This document shows, piece after piece, positions 16,301 to 23,248 of a stretch of 34,117 nt of DNA. The notes under the pieces are model-generated. The model had not been told where the DNA came from. It searched no databases and was given only the letters and a program-made list of their open reading frames with translations. Origin of the DNA: Guillardia theta CCMP2712 (lineage: Eukaryota > Cryptophyceae > Pyrenomonadales > Geminigeraceae); NCBI RefSeq assembly GCF_000315625.1, contig NW_005434423.1:858-34974 (forward strand). Direction: 5' to 3'. Every line of letters starts with the position of its first letter. Position 1 is the first letter of the stretch. Both the position numbers and the translations under genes were made by a program.

Positions 16301-17697
16301 CGGCGCTCGGGGTGAGGAAGCTGGCCAGCGACCTGGCGGCCATCGACCCTTCCCGTCCCGGCGCGGCCAGGAGGAGGGATACGCTCTCTTTGAATTTACA
16401 GAAATCCACCGCCGCGCTGAAGGAGCAGGTCGCCGCCTACCACCGCGTCCGGCAGCCATCCTCGCAGAAACCCCAGGCCCTACTCGACGGCATGGTGGTG
16501 AACGAGATGCTCCGGACCGGTTTTGCCTGGCGAGACCCGGCGGTGAAGGCGCAGGAGGAGCGCTGCGGCCGGGCGCAGGCCTGCATCCGGCATTACTCCG
16601 CGGTGATGTCCACATTGCTGGCGGCGGGGCTGGACCCTTCTAGGATTGATGCCGGGAGGGTTGCGCTCCATGGGCAAGTAGGGCCGGAGGTGGCGGCCGG
16701 CCTCGTCCTCCGCCGCGCCACGCAGCGCAGCAACATCCAGGCGCTGGGCAGGGCCATGGCCGAGGTGCGGGACACGGGCTACTCCGGGACGGACATCGAG
16801 CGCCTCACCCTCACGGACACGGCGCTGCAGAACCTCCACGCCATGGTCCACTGGGTGGAGACGCTGGACCCCAGGCAGGCCGCGGAGCGGGTCGGCAGCG
16901 CCCTGCACGCCCCCGGTGCCCCCTTCACGGACGAGCAGAAGCGGAGCATCGCGGAGGCCGTCAAGACCGTCCCGAGGCTGAAGCCCATCCGTTCGCGGGT
17001 CTGTGCTCTCCGGGACGCGGTCGACACGGCGCTGCAGAGGGGCGTGTGCACCGCTGACGCCCTCGAAGCCCTCGACGCCCTGTCGCACATGGGCGAGGCG
17101 GAGGACCTTGCGGAGATCGTCGCCCCCAACGCCCACCCCGCTGCCATCTCACTCAGGAGGCTGCTGCGGGTGTCGCAGGACATCCTGTCTGACTTGTCCA
17201 GTGAGGGCAGCCCCTTCGTTCCCGACACGGTGATGCAGATGTGGAGGTCGTACCTGGATGACTTCCTGTCGTCCCCCGCTGGAACCACCGACCTGGAGGT
17301 CCTGGAGGTGATGATGCAGGACAAGGCCTTCGGACCCAGCATGCTAGCCGACTGCCAGGCCCTCGTGCAGCAGCAGCAGGACCTGGCTGCCAAGGTCTTT
17401 GACGGCTACATCGCCGCCTACACCACCCTGGGCGCCCTGTACGACGCCTACTCCCGCTGCCTCCGGATCGCTTCCACGCTCCCGGACTTTGCATCACAAG
17501 ATGACTCCACCAAGTATGAAACCCTCTCCCTCGCCGACGATTGCGCCGCCGCCGCCTACGAGACGGGCCTGCTCGCAGAGGACATCCGCGAGATGCGCGG
17601 CGTGGTCGGCGAGAGCATCCGGCACATGCACGGGGTGTGCGACGTTCGCGGGCTCATCTCCGAGCTCAAGATCAATGTCTCTGTGTTGCTGCGGTAG
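13330..17697 (+). CDS. TGS1-like cap methyltransferase domain fused to a long helical tail
   Basis: This frame encodes 1455 aa from the ATG at 13330, 42 nt after a TATTTAGG box. The open frame extends to 12871, antisense to the Cys/His gene, and that part is not credible. Residues 1-190 are basic and Pro-rich. Residues about 190-410 match the trimethylguanosine synthase plan: a W-L-R-S-Y-F lead-in, glycine-rich motif I (G256-A-G-C-G-G-S-T263), an acidic motif II (V-Y-C-V-E-W), D-D-F, and S326-P-T-W329 where TGS1 has S-P-P-W. Motif I lacks the usual acidic residue, so activity is uncertain. Residues about 657-793 form an AT-richer coiled coil. The rest, to 1455, is helical, Ala/Arg-rich and GC-rich, like a large tegument or scaffold protein. 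In cells TGS1 hypermethylates m7G caps; here an RNA-capping role is inferred only. Confidence 0.75.
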   Translation: MTTHVPFYTYGPVFGPSVSGGMDPWGMVQVGVSVKGRKPFGRVNGDNQKVHNVKQPTFKPNTDLMKEKRKVKKDEHMNVTRKEDVKPAKHETTFTFPSKPPAPSKPPVFLRPHREEIDLRFRAMRENQRYTLLLTHRSGERDASQGMPMGPVLQYDDRLLEKSSPAPVPPSFNVDRHFLPGWRKHRPPLHNKRRWLRSYFGYLPWRGVRDELKLVDKEDVTTTTPHDLACFFAALFKLHQLSVDGEDLPLKAAVYGAGCGGSTVPLALLSEMVYCVEWKQKECNELRKNMNTILGHFGVSPSRVGVIRDDFTQFALPFNTQYLLVSPTWEENGDEPNDRVYCGLQRTPVEEVVSNAFEMSQGLRMAVVHLPVTIDRQALQKHFNEKKLRCVFRPFMGPRAVLRTLSSSRNPSIGGVQDEGMDPLLEMLSEMAMPSGEDPVVPTDQQWKEMQKKIAATIGNAGDINAAIDTLVRGYQKPGGIMRNYLRAVSRGVFQKPLTLERLDPSGDDFDGYRPVKRYLHNIAMIVTRDEPYQLPDRPAWTSREEHAASASLQAVEMEQMARALQLGFKAEPEKVLAATHAARAALPIVWKDDMDVGEVIGSLIKAYQLIGASNAPYPYSARSDADPTERRARALFREVKRGEREEARMTAEDANVVKKHKKVTESLEDIKALIQEDNEVLKHVKLRLKETREFWNRLQERVPRVAPRKTPGGNKENPSAVDGGAADTDDALLQEMKRVKNMIRELEREKEQLENDIQESMEEEKEVEEEMKSITSNHDDRSMPATSESRMSRAYVSPEEDSLFAITQEALSAVSIHPKQEGQALGATWTSRKVRDSDLDLAIRRVDKAVSALQGGTPFQVSQTASACLHQAQATLQAAAETFADTAELQKAHDALDALVNDMQLAFSGALRPVEVRADEPDEEAAARYRNLHVTHANKAVRGFVRAIRAYRSKVLHTAEELYPRECEDWVDTLATIHETENAVIAAGETALGVRKLASDLAAIDPSRPGAARRRDTLSLNLQKSTAALKEQVAAYHRVRQPSSQKPQALLDGMVVNEMLRTGFAWRDPAVKAQEERCGRAQACIRHYSAVMSTLLAAGLDPSRIDAGRVALHGQVGPEVAAGLVLRRATQRSNIQALGRAMAEVRDTGYSGTDIERLTLTDTALQNLHAMVHWVETLDPRQAAERVGSALHAPGAPFTDEQKRSIAEAVKTVPRLKPIRSRVCALRDAVDTALQRGVCTADALEALDALSHMGEAEDLAEIVAPNAHPAAISLRRLLRVSQDILSDLSSEGSPFVPDTVMQMWRSYLDDFLSSPAGTTDLEVLEVMMQDKAFGPSMLADCQALVQQQQDLAAKVFDGYIAAYTTLGALYDAYSRCLRIASTLPDFASQDDSTKYETLSLADDCAAAAYETGLLAEDIREMRGVVGESIRHMHGVCDVRGLISELKINVSVLLR

Positions 17698-17745
17698 ATC
17701 ACTTAGCTGTCCTTACATCTACTCTTGTTTTATGATTTATTTTCA

Positions 17746-17753
17746 TATTTAAT
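17746..17753 (+). promoter_or_regulatory. TATTTAA-class box (TATTTAAT)
   Basis: 40 nt before the ATG at 17786. Confidence 0.6.
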
Positions 17754-17785
17754 TTGAATACATTGAATAGCGATCATAAGGGGCT

Positions 17786-19165
17786 ATGGATCGACATGCT
17801 CATGCCCAAAATGTGGATAAGAGAAAGCGACTTGTGCGAGAGCTTGCACGACTCGGCCGTGAACAACGAAAAATAGTTTATGAACAGATAAAAAGATTAT
17901 TTCAGAAACAAAAAGAAAACAATAAACGTCTTTTCAGCGGCGTGGAAACAAAAGCAAGGGATGTAATTCCCGGTAACGATTTCAATTATGTAGAATTCAA
18001 ATTTCAGTTTGATATACGGGGAAGACCACCATATGAGTTAAGTTTTTATTTTCCCGACATATATGATATGGCCATTCATGATCCATCTCAGGCAGTTTAC
18101 ATGAACTATAGAAAGACTTACTGGCTTACAATTCAATATTTTGCCATGTCGAAATTGAATGATGCAGATAAGGAATTATTACGGAGATGGACACAAACGG
18201 AAGACTATTCAATCACTACAATGTTACTGCAGATTTTCTTTAAAAAGAAATGCGAACCAAGAAAATCCATTCCCAAATCAAAAGAGGAACTCAAGTCAAT
18301 CATGGATGTAATCGTAGGTGATATAATAAGGCACAAACTTTTCCCAAAATTCATTCAAGATTGGGAAGCATATGAGAAACAACAAAATGAAATACACCAA
18401 AATCCAAACGATACACCAAACCAAGATAATTCTCTCCATGGAAATATTCTTCCGTCCACATTCAAAGACGCAACCTACAAAGAACTGAAGAAGATACTCT
18501 CGGAAAACAATTATGCTAAAGTCAGAGAGGCTGTGGTCGCCTTTATAAAGGAACTTTATAGAATCAACGGGTTGCTCAGACCCATCAAAGATAAGTTCTG
18601 TCCACCCGACTTTTGGGAAGGTGCAGACATCTATGTCTTCAGGGGACATAATGACATTGATTTCAATAATCCAGATTTTGACCATAACAATGGTATTTTT
18701 TCTACGTCTCTTGAGTTCAACGTTGCTGCTGGATTTGCCACAACCTTGAAAGAGAGTCATATGAAGGTCAAAGGGTCAGGAAATGACGAATTCATAAAGA
18801 ATACGGTGTATATCCTTAAACTTTCTTACGAATCGAATGCCCTGTTCACTATGCCGTTGTCGCGCTTTGATCATGAGATGGAAATCACGTTGTTACCAGA
18901 CAATGAAGAGGCCTTTATGCAGAGCCTACAGGACTGCATGAATCTAACAATGGAGGACGTGCTATGTAAGAACCCAACTCCTCTGGTATCGGATGACATG
19001 GTACTGGACGGGGAGATAAGGGACACGATGCGTCGCGTATACAGCATCAAGGAGCGTGATTTCAGATTCCGCGATGATAGTATCAGTTTCATACACTGCG
19101 ATAGCTGGTATGTATTGAGTCCGGATACAGGTTATATTCTGAAGGTAGTTAAAGCATATGAATAG
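17786..19165 (+). CDS. ADP-ribosyltransferase (R-S-ExE class)
   Basis: This frame encodes 459 aa from the ATG at 17786, 40 nt after a TATTTAAT box. The C-terminal half shows the arginine-specific mono-ADP-ribosyltransferase signature in order: R286 in Y-V-F-R-G, S306-T307-S308 in G-I-F-S-T-S, and E364-M-E366 in H-E-M-E-I-T-L-L-P. The spacings are typical of the fold. The N-terminal about 230 residues are charged and helical and may form a targeting or regulatory region. No signal peptide was seen, so it probably acts inside the infected cell. Family members transfer ADP-ribose from NAD+ to target proteins; the target here cannot be told. The gene is much more AT-rich than the methyltransferase gene before it, which suggests transfer from another source. 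Confidence 0.8.
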   Translation: MDRHAHAQNVDKRKRLVRELARLGREQRKIVYEQIKRLFQKQKENNKRLFSGVETKARDVIPGNDFNYVEFKFQFDIRGRPPYELSFYFPDIYDMAIHDPSQAVYMNYRKTYWLTIQYFAMSKLNDADKELLRRWTQTEDYSITTMLLQIFFKKKCEPRKSIPKSKEELKSIMDVIVGDIIRHKLFPKFIQDWEAYEKQQNEIHQNPNDTPNQDNSLHGNILPSTFKDATYKELKKILSENNYAKVREAVVAFIKELYRINGLLRPIKDKFCPPDFWEGADIYVFRGHNDIDFNNPDFDHNNGIFSTSLEFNVAAGFATTLKESHMKVKGSGNDEFIKNTVYILKLSYESNALFTMPLSRFDHEMEITLLPDNEEAFMQSLQDCMNLTMEDVLCKNPTPLVSDDMVLDGEIRDTMRRVYSIKERDFRFRDDSISFIHCDSWYVLSPDTGYILKVVKAYE

Positions 19166-19185
19166 CCTAGTAATGCGGGCATGAG

Positions 19186-19920
19186 CTATTGATGAATTGC
19201 CATTGCTGCTTGTTGTTGATCCTGCGATATAAAAAAGTCTTGGAAGATCAGGGTTTGGTTGATATCAATCATGGGTATGATATCTTTCATTTTATCGTTG
19301 AAGTGCTTGGCAGCTTCCCTATATTTCATATTCAGACCATCATAAATGTCCTCCGGGATGTTGCTGAGCTCATGCAGTGACGTCGTTAACGCCTTTTTTA
19401 GACGGTCGTGTATCGATGTTAGTTCGCCCGTTATGGTTTTCAGGCCGTCTCCTTCTCCATGGGTGCCTGTCGCTCGTGCCGCGGCCTGTTCCAGTTGATT
19501 GATGAGCGATGATGTCTTGTGCATGTTGTGCATCACGCTGTGATCCTTCACCAGCGTGCAGAAAACCTCAGTAAAGTTTCGGAGACAGAGGTACATGTTT
19601 TTCACGCTTGCCAGCCCTGTGTCTCTTCTTGCTGCCTGGTCGTAGATAATGTACGGGGATATTATCTTGGACATTAACGTGATCCTCGACACCAGCACTC
19701 CGTGATCACCATTGTCCACAATCGCTATTTGAAAACGCGGGAGTATGTTGCTGAACGCTTCGATGGTGTCGGGGTCGTCTTCGTGTATCTCCGAACAAGC
19801 TTTCACCCACTCGTCATCGTAGTTAGATGATTGCAGCATCTCCAGCACGTCATCCTTCTTGTTGTGCAGTATGTGGTCTGAGATCAATTTCGCAATATGG
19901 TGGTATGCCATCGATGCCAT
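19186..19920 (-). CDS. Helical protein, unknown
   Basis: The frame is 244 aa from the ATG at 19920, or 252 aa from 19944. The TATTTAAG box starts 13 nt before the 19944 ATG but 37 nt before the 19920 ATG, so the second Met fits the spacing seen at other genes. It is predicted almost fully helical, with short hydrophobic stretches but no clear membrane span. An alternating charged/Leu segment (near 145-190) could form a coiled coil. It ends 21 bp from the stop of the convergent ADP-ribosyltransferase gene. No family recognised; a partner or antidote of that enzyme is conceivable from position alone. Confidence 0.7.
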   Translation of the reverse strand: MASMAYHHIAKLISDHILHNKKDDVLEMLQSSNYDDEWVKACSEIHEDDPDTIEAFSNILPRFQIAIVDNGDHGVLVSRITLMSKIISPYIIYDQAARRDTGLASVKNMYLCLRNFTEVFCTLVKDHSVMHNMHKTSSLINQLEQAAARATGTHGEGDGLKTITGELTSIHDRLKKALTTSLHELSNIPEDIYDGLNMKYREAAKHFNDKMKDIIPMIDINQTLIFQDFFISQDQQQAAMAIHQ

Positions 19921-19949
19921 CTTTCCCTCCCTGTACCTTGACATTTATC

Positions 19950-19957
19950 CTTAAATA
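19950..19957 (-). promoter_or_regulatory. TATTTAA-class box (TATTTAAG)
   Basis: 37 nt before the ATG at 19920 and 13 nt before the ATG at 19944. Confidence 0.65.
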
Positions 19958-20000
19958 AGGGTGTTTTTGTGATGTATGGGTTCATTACTCTCGATCTAAT

Positions 20001-20006
20001 TTTATT
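20001..20006 (-). terminator. Poly(A) signal AATAAA
   Basis: 18 bp after the stop of the coiled-coil gene. Confidence 0.6.
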
Positions 20007-20024
20007 GAAACGGTACCACTCACT

Positions 20025-20702
20025 CTAGATCCCCTCCTCCTTGAACGCCATGGCGAAGTCGTTCCAGATGTCGCCCCCGATGGCGGGCGGGCGCTCGAGC
20101 TCGTCGGTCGCCCTGCGCTTGTCCCCGACCCTCGCGGCCTCGGAGCTGAAGGTCCCGTTGACGCGCTCCTTGAGCTCGTTGTTCTCGAGCCTGAGCTGGT
20201 CGAGCTCGTGGGTCTGGCGCTCGTAGAGGTTGGACGCGCACACCATCATGCGCCACACCCCGTTGTCCTCGGCGCTGTTCTCGACAAGGCGCTTCATACC
20301 GGTGAGCAGCCTATCCTTCATGCCCTGGTCGTTGCTCTCCAGCGCGTCGCCGAACTTGGCCATGACGGTGTCGAGTACCTTCTGCATGTCGTGCCTCGTC
20401 CTCTCGCTGAGCTTGTTGTTCTTGTTCATCAGCTCCTCCATCTGCGCGCGGAGCTTCTGGTTGGCCTCCTCCAGGCTCTTGATGTGCTGCAGGACGGGGG
20501 TCATGTCGTTGAAGTTCCTGACCTCGCCCTTGGAGTCGACGACCTTGCCCGGGCCCGGATTCCCTGGGGTCTGCGAAATGGATGACTGCTGGGTACCCTG
20601 GAAGGGCTGGCCTTGCAGGGAAGACCCCTGGAAGGAAGACCCTTGGAAGGAAGACCCCTGTAGTGCCTGCATGCCCGAATGCGTGTGGTCGCCCTCCGAC
20701 AT
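20025..20702 (-). CDS. Coiled-coil protein with N-terminal Gly-Ser-Phe-Gln repeats
   Basis: This frame encodes 225 aa from the ATG at 20702, 34 nt after a TATTTAAG box. Near residues 16-36 a five-residue unit (G-S-S-F/L-Q) is repeated, with matching DNA repeats near 20600-20660. Two coiled-coil segments follow (about 67-105 and 140-160; L-E-N-N-E-L-K-E-R is typical). The C-terminal part is polar. An AATAAA lies 18 bp after the stop. Likely an oligomeric structural or scaffold protein; no family recognised. Confidence 0.75.
   Translation of the reverse strand: MSEGDHTHSGMQALQGSSFQGSSFQGSSLQGQPFQGTQQSSISQTPGNPGPGKVVDSKGEVRNFNDMTPVLQHIKSLEEANQKLRAQMEELMNKNNKLSERTRHDMQKVLDTVMAKFGDALESNDQGMKDRLLTGMKRLVENSAEDNGVWRMMVCASNLYERQTHELDQLRLENNELKERVNGTFSSEAARVGDKRRATDELERPPAIGGDIWNDFAMAFKEEGI
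20595..20662. repeat. Short tandem coding repeats of GGAAGACCC type
   Basis: About four imperfect units of roughly 15 bp encode the G-S-S-F-Q repeats of the coiled-coil protein. They are prone to slippage and may vary in number between strains. Confidence 0.7.
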
Positions 20703-20728
20703 CTCTCCTGGCGTGCGATCACTTTATT

Positions 20729-20736
20729 CTTAAATA
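20729..20736 (-). promoter_or_regulatory. TATTTAA-class box (TATTTAAG)
   Basis: 34 nt before the ATG at 20702. Confidence 0.65.
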
Positions 20737-20750
20737 TACCACCTAGCCCG

Positions 20751-21287
20751 CTACGTTGCTCTACCGCCCGCGGGAACCCGTCTCGCGTCCGCTTCCTCTT
20801 CTTCTTCTTCCTGTCTTGAATCCCTCCTGACTTCGCACTCCACCAGACCCTTCCGGATCCCGGTGCTAACGGAGGCTCTAGGCCGCTGGGGGCGGAAGGA
20901 CTGGATCACGAGCGTCACGCCGCCGCGGCAGCGTATCTCTTGCAAAGGCTCCAGCGAGATGCTCTGCGCCTCCCGCACCACCTCCCTCTCGTTCTCCGTC
21001 CTCCTCCGCGGCTTGAAGCCCACATGGAAGAGGGAGTAGCTGGACTCAAAGAAGTTCCCCGGCGCGGCCCGCACGGGCCAGAACATCAGGTCACCCTGCA
21101 GCTGGCTCAGCGGGGTGGCACGGCGGTCCCGCTGCAGGCCCAGCGCCGCGAACACGTTGTCCTCCACCCCTCCCGTCCTCTCCGACCTGCGGTTCTCCCC
21201 GAAGACCCTCACCTCCAGGTTGGTCCTCCTTCCCGGCCTCCTCCCCGGCGTTCTTCCCGGCATCATTCCCGGCATCCTTCCCGACAT
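20751..21287 (-). CDS. C-terminal frame of the same frameshifted gene
   Basis: This frame is +1 relative to the N-terminal one and runs to a TAG at 20751. From about 21230 it encodes a well-mixed, beta-looking sequence (N-L-E-V-R-V-F near the start, later F-F-E-S-S-Y-S-L-F-H-V-G-F) with an acidic run (E-E-E-E-E-E) and a basic tail. The ATG at 21287 falls in the low-complexity repeat and has no promoter box at the usual distance, so a separate start is less likely than a joined product. A C-run (21243-21246, plus strand) is the candidate indel site. Confidence 0.6.
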   Translation of the reverse strand: MSGRMPGMMPGRTPGRRPGRRTNLEVRVFGENRRSERTGGVEDNVFAALGLQRDRRATPLSQLQGDLMFWPVRAAPGNFFESSYSLFHVGFKPRRRTENEREVVREAQSISLEPLQEIRCRGGVTLVIQSFRPQRPRASVSTGIRKGLVECEVRRDSRQEEEEEEADARRVPAGGRAT

Positions 21288-21684
21288 CCTTCCTGATGCG
21301 CTCCTTGGTGAAGTTCTTCCCGCCCTCTTTTGTAGCCGTGTGCCTCCCGCCAGACCTCTCCACCCGGTACATCACGTCGAACCTGCGCGCCTCCTCCAGC
21401 ATGTCGAGGATCGCCTCCCCCGCGTCCGACCACCCGCGGCGCACCAGCGGAGTCACCCGTTCGCACTTCTCGCACCACGCGACCACACCCGGGCACAGCC
21501 CCTTCTCCAGGCGGTCGCTGGCCATCGACAGGATCCTCTTCCTGGCATCCGCCGCATTGAGGGGGCTGACTCCGCCGTCCAGCGCAGGGACCTGCATGAA
21601 TATCTTCATCGAGATCGGTTTTTCTATCCATCCCTCGGGAGGGTCGTCCACCTCTCCCCACTTGCAGCACAGGCACTCGCGCAT
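21091..21684 (-). CDS. Cys-rich protein, N-terminal frame (frameshifted gene)
   Basis: The frame runs from the ATG at 21684, 39 nt after a TACAAAAAG box, to a TGA at 21091 (197 aa). The first about 130 residues look genuine: C4, C6 and C7, then C64 and C71-x2-C74, a possible metal site, within a mixed fold. After a G-K-D-A-G-N-D-A repeat the translation turns into Gly/Arg/Pro/Ala-rich text typical of a wrong frame, while the +1 frame becomes protein-like. The gene is probably interrupted by a one-base indel, or uses a shift, near 21240. Confidence 0.65.
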   Translation of the reverse strand: MRECLCCKWGEVDDPPEGWIEKPISMKIFMQVPALDGGVSPLNAADARKRILSMASDRLEKGLCPGVVAWCEKCERVTPLVRRGWSDAGEAILDMLEEARRFDVMYRVERSGGRHTATKEGGKNFTKERIRKDVGKDAGNDAGKNAGEEAGKEDQPGGEGLRGEPQVGEDGRGGGQRVRGAGPAAGPPCHPAEPAAG

Positions 21685-21714
21685 GTTGTCTGGGGTGCGC
21701 TCCCGTTTCCCGCG

Positions 21715-21723
21715 CTTTTTGTA
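21715..21723 (-). promoter_or_regulatory. TATA-like box, CGCG class (TACAAAAAG)
   Basis: Followed by CGCGGG, 39 nt before the ATG at 21684. Confidence 0.5.
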
Positions 21724-21752
21724 GCCCTCGCTAAAAAAAAGAAAAAAAATTA

Positions 21753-23207
21753 ATGGCAGCCCCAGAATCGACCCGACCGCACCCCCCTCCTATTAACGCT
21801 CCTGTTGGAAGCACCCCGGAGATGGAAGAGGCGAAGCGGGAGAAGCAGCTGGCGAAGGACCGTGCGAGGGAACGGATCGCGGCGATGGAGAACCAGAGCA
21901 CGGCGGACGACCGGATCAACCGTACCTTCGAGCTGTACCCTCTGACGAGAGACGAGCAGGACACCTGTGCGGCGCTGCTGGAGCCGTGCAAGCACACTTC
22001 CCTCCTTGTGATGCCGACGCACCGGATCAACGAGCTGGGGGAGTTCCAGGGCTTCCGCTTCAACGCCGGGACCCACGTTTCCGCGGGGATCCTGCCGATC
22101 TCGAGGAAGATGTTCTTCGGGACGACGATGACGGAGTGCATCTCCCCGGGGGGTGTCCAGAGTGAGCAGGGCATCAACCACAAGGCGATCGAGCTACTTT
22201 CAGATCTTCAGTCATGTAGAGAACGAATGCAGCGGGTCCTGCAAAAGATCCAAGAAGAATCGATGCATAGCAAGGCTTCCTTCCAGTGCATGCCGGTCAA
22301 TGCCTACGGGGCGCACGAGGAGGGCGACGCCTACCTCTCCGACTTCCGGAGGTACGCAGACTCCAAGTACTGGGCGCCCGAGCCCCCGGACTTCGTCGGC
22401 ATCTACCACGGCTTCACCCGCGGCTTCATCAACGACATCCGTGAGCACAAGCTCTACATCGTCTGCTCCGGCGGCCTGAACTACGCCTCCCACGACTTCT
22501 ACAACATGATCCTCGACATTGGGGACAGCGTCACGGCGGGGGACGTGTACGAGAGCGAGGAGGTGCACTGGCTCCGGAAGGCGTCGCAGCGCTCCCGGTG
22601 CAAGATCATCAAGGCCGTCGCCGACGAGTTCGGGCTCGACATCCCCGTCCAGCTCGACACCCACGAGCACTCCACCCGCGGCAGCCACGTCGCCGTCCCC
22701 ACCACGGAGACCCTCCACCACGACATCCAGAGGACCGCCAGGGACGTCGTCTCCGTCTACAACCACGCCTGCAACACCGAGGCGGCGGAGAACGGCGTCC
22801 TCTGCCCCATGCACCCCTGCGAGGGCGTCTGGCTCTTCCAGGGGCCCAGGGTCAACTGCAACGGCTACCAGTCCTACGGGTCCGGGTTCGGCTCGCAGTT
22901 CATCTGCGGCGCGTTCCCCACGGGGTCGTACCCCATCGCAAGGATGCGAAGGAACGTCAAGGGCTTCTACGAGACGCGGAAGGACCCCGTGAAGGTCTCC
23001 GCCATCTCCATGGAGATCTTCCAGCAGAACGTCGTGACGGTGCCGGGGAGCATGTTCGAGATCGAGCACCAGGCGAACCAGAACCTCGAGCTCAACCTCG
23101 AGTACTTCTCCTTCGACGAGCCCTTCATGAAGAACCTCGAGGCCATGCAGTGGAACAGGGACAACGGTGTGGTCGAGCTCATGCCGATCATTGTGGGGCT
23201 GGGGTGA
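21753..23207 (+). CDS. 484-aa protein, possible virion structural protein
   Basis: The frame runs from the ATG at 21753 to a TGA at 23205-23207. The first about 50 residues are charged and helical, possibly a scaffold-like arm. The remainder is a long mixed fold rich in aromatic residues and glycine (G-S-G-F-G-S-Q-F-I-C-G-A-F-P near 375-390) with several cysteines and histidines. A strongly beta-like C-terminus (L-E-L-N-L-E-Y-F-S-F) follows. No catalytic motif was recognised. Its size, isolation from enzyme families and strong GC-rich codon bias would suit a capsid-type protein, but that is inference only. No TATTTAA box precedes it; an A-rich tract does. A second in-frame ATG at 21822 follows a TATTAACG by 31 nt. 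Bases about 22190-22285 are AT-richer than the rest. Confidence 0.75.
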   Translation: MAAPESTRPHPPPINAPVGSTPEMEEAKREKQLAKDRARERIAAMENQSTADDRINRTFELYPLTRDEQDTCAALLEPCKHTSLLVMPTHRINELGEFQGFRFNAGTHVSAGILPISRKMFFGTTMTECISPGGVQSEQGINHKAIELLSDLQSCRERMQRVLQKIQEESMHSKASFQCMPVNAYGAHEEGDAYLSDFRRYADSKYWAPEPPDFVGIYHGFTRGFINDIREHKLYIVCSGGLNYASHDFYNMILDIGDSVTAGDVYESEEVHWLRKASQRSRCKIIKAVADEFGLDIPVQLDTHEHSTRGSHVAVPTTETLHHDIQRTARDVVSVYNHACNTEAAENGVLCPMHPCEGVWLFQGPRVNCNGYQSYGSGFGSQFICGAFPTGSYPIARMRRNVKGFYETRKDPVKVSAISMEIFQQNVVTVPGSMFEIEHQANQNLELNLEYFSFDEPFMKNLEAMQWNRDNGVVELMPIIVGLG

Positions 23208-23242
23208 TCGGGTAACTTATCTACACGATTTATAAGAAAGGC

Positions 23243-23248
23243 TTTATT
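23243..23248 (-). terminator. Poly(A) signal AATAAA overlapping a stop codon
   Basis: TGAATAAAG: the stop of the 994-aa gene runs into the signal. Confidence 0.65.

Noticed and set aside
11207-20736. Baculovirus/nudivirus late initiator (TAAG)
   Set aside because: Several boxes end in AAG, but others end in AAA, AAC, AAT or AGG; the conserved part is TATTTAA at TATA-box distance. No baculovirus core gene is visible.
21753-23207. RtcB-type RNA ligase
   Set aside because: Scattered His, Cys and Gly motifs recalled RtcB, but the metal-binding Cys/His pattern and the GTP-linked histidine context are absent.
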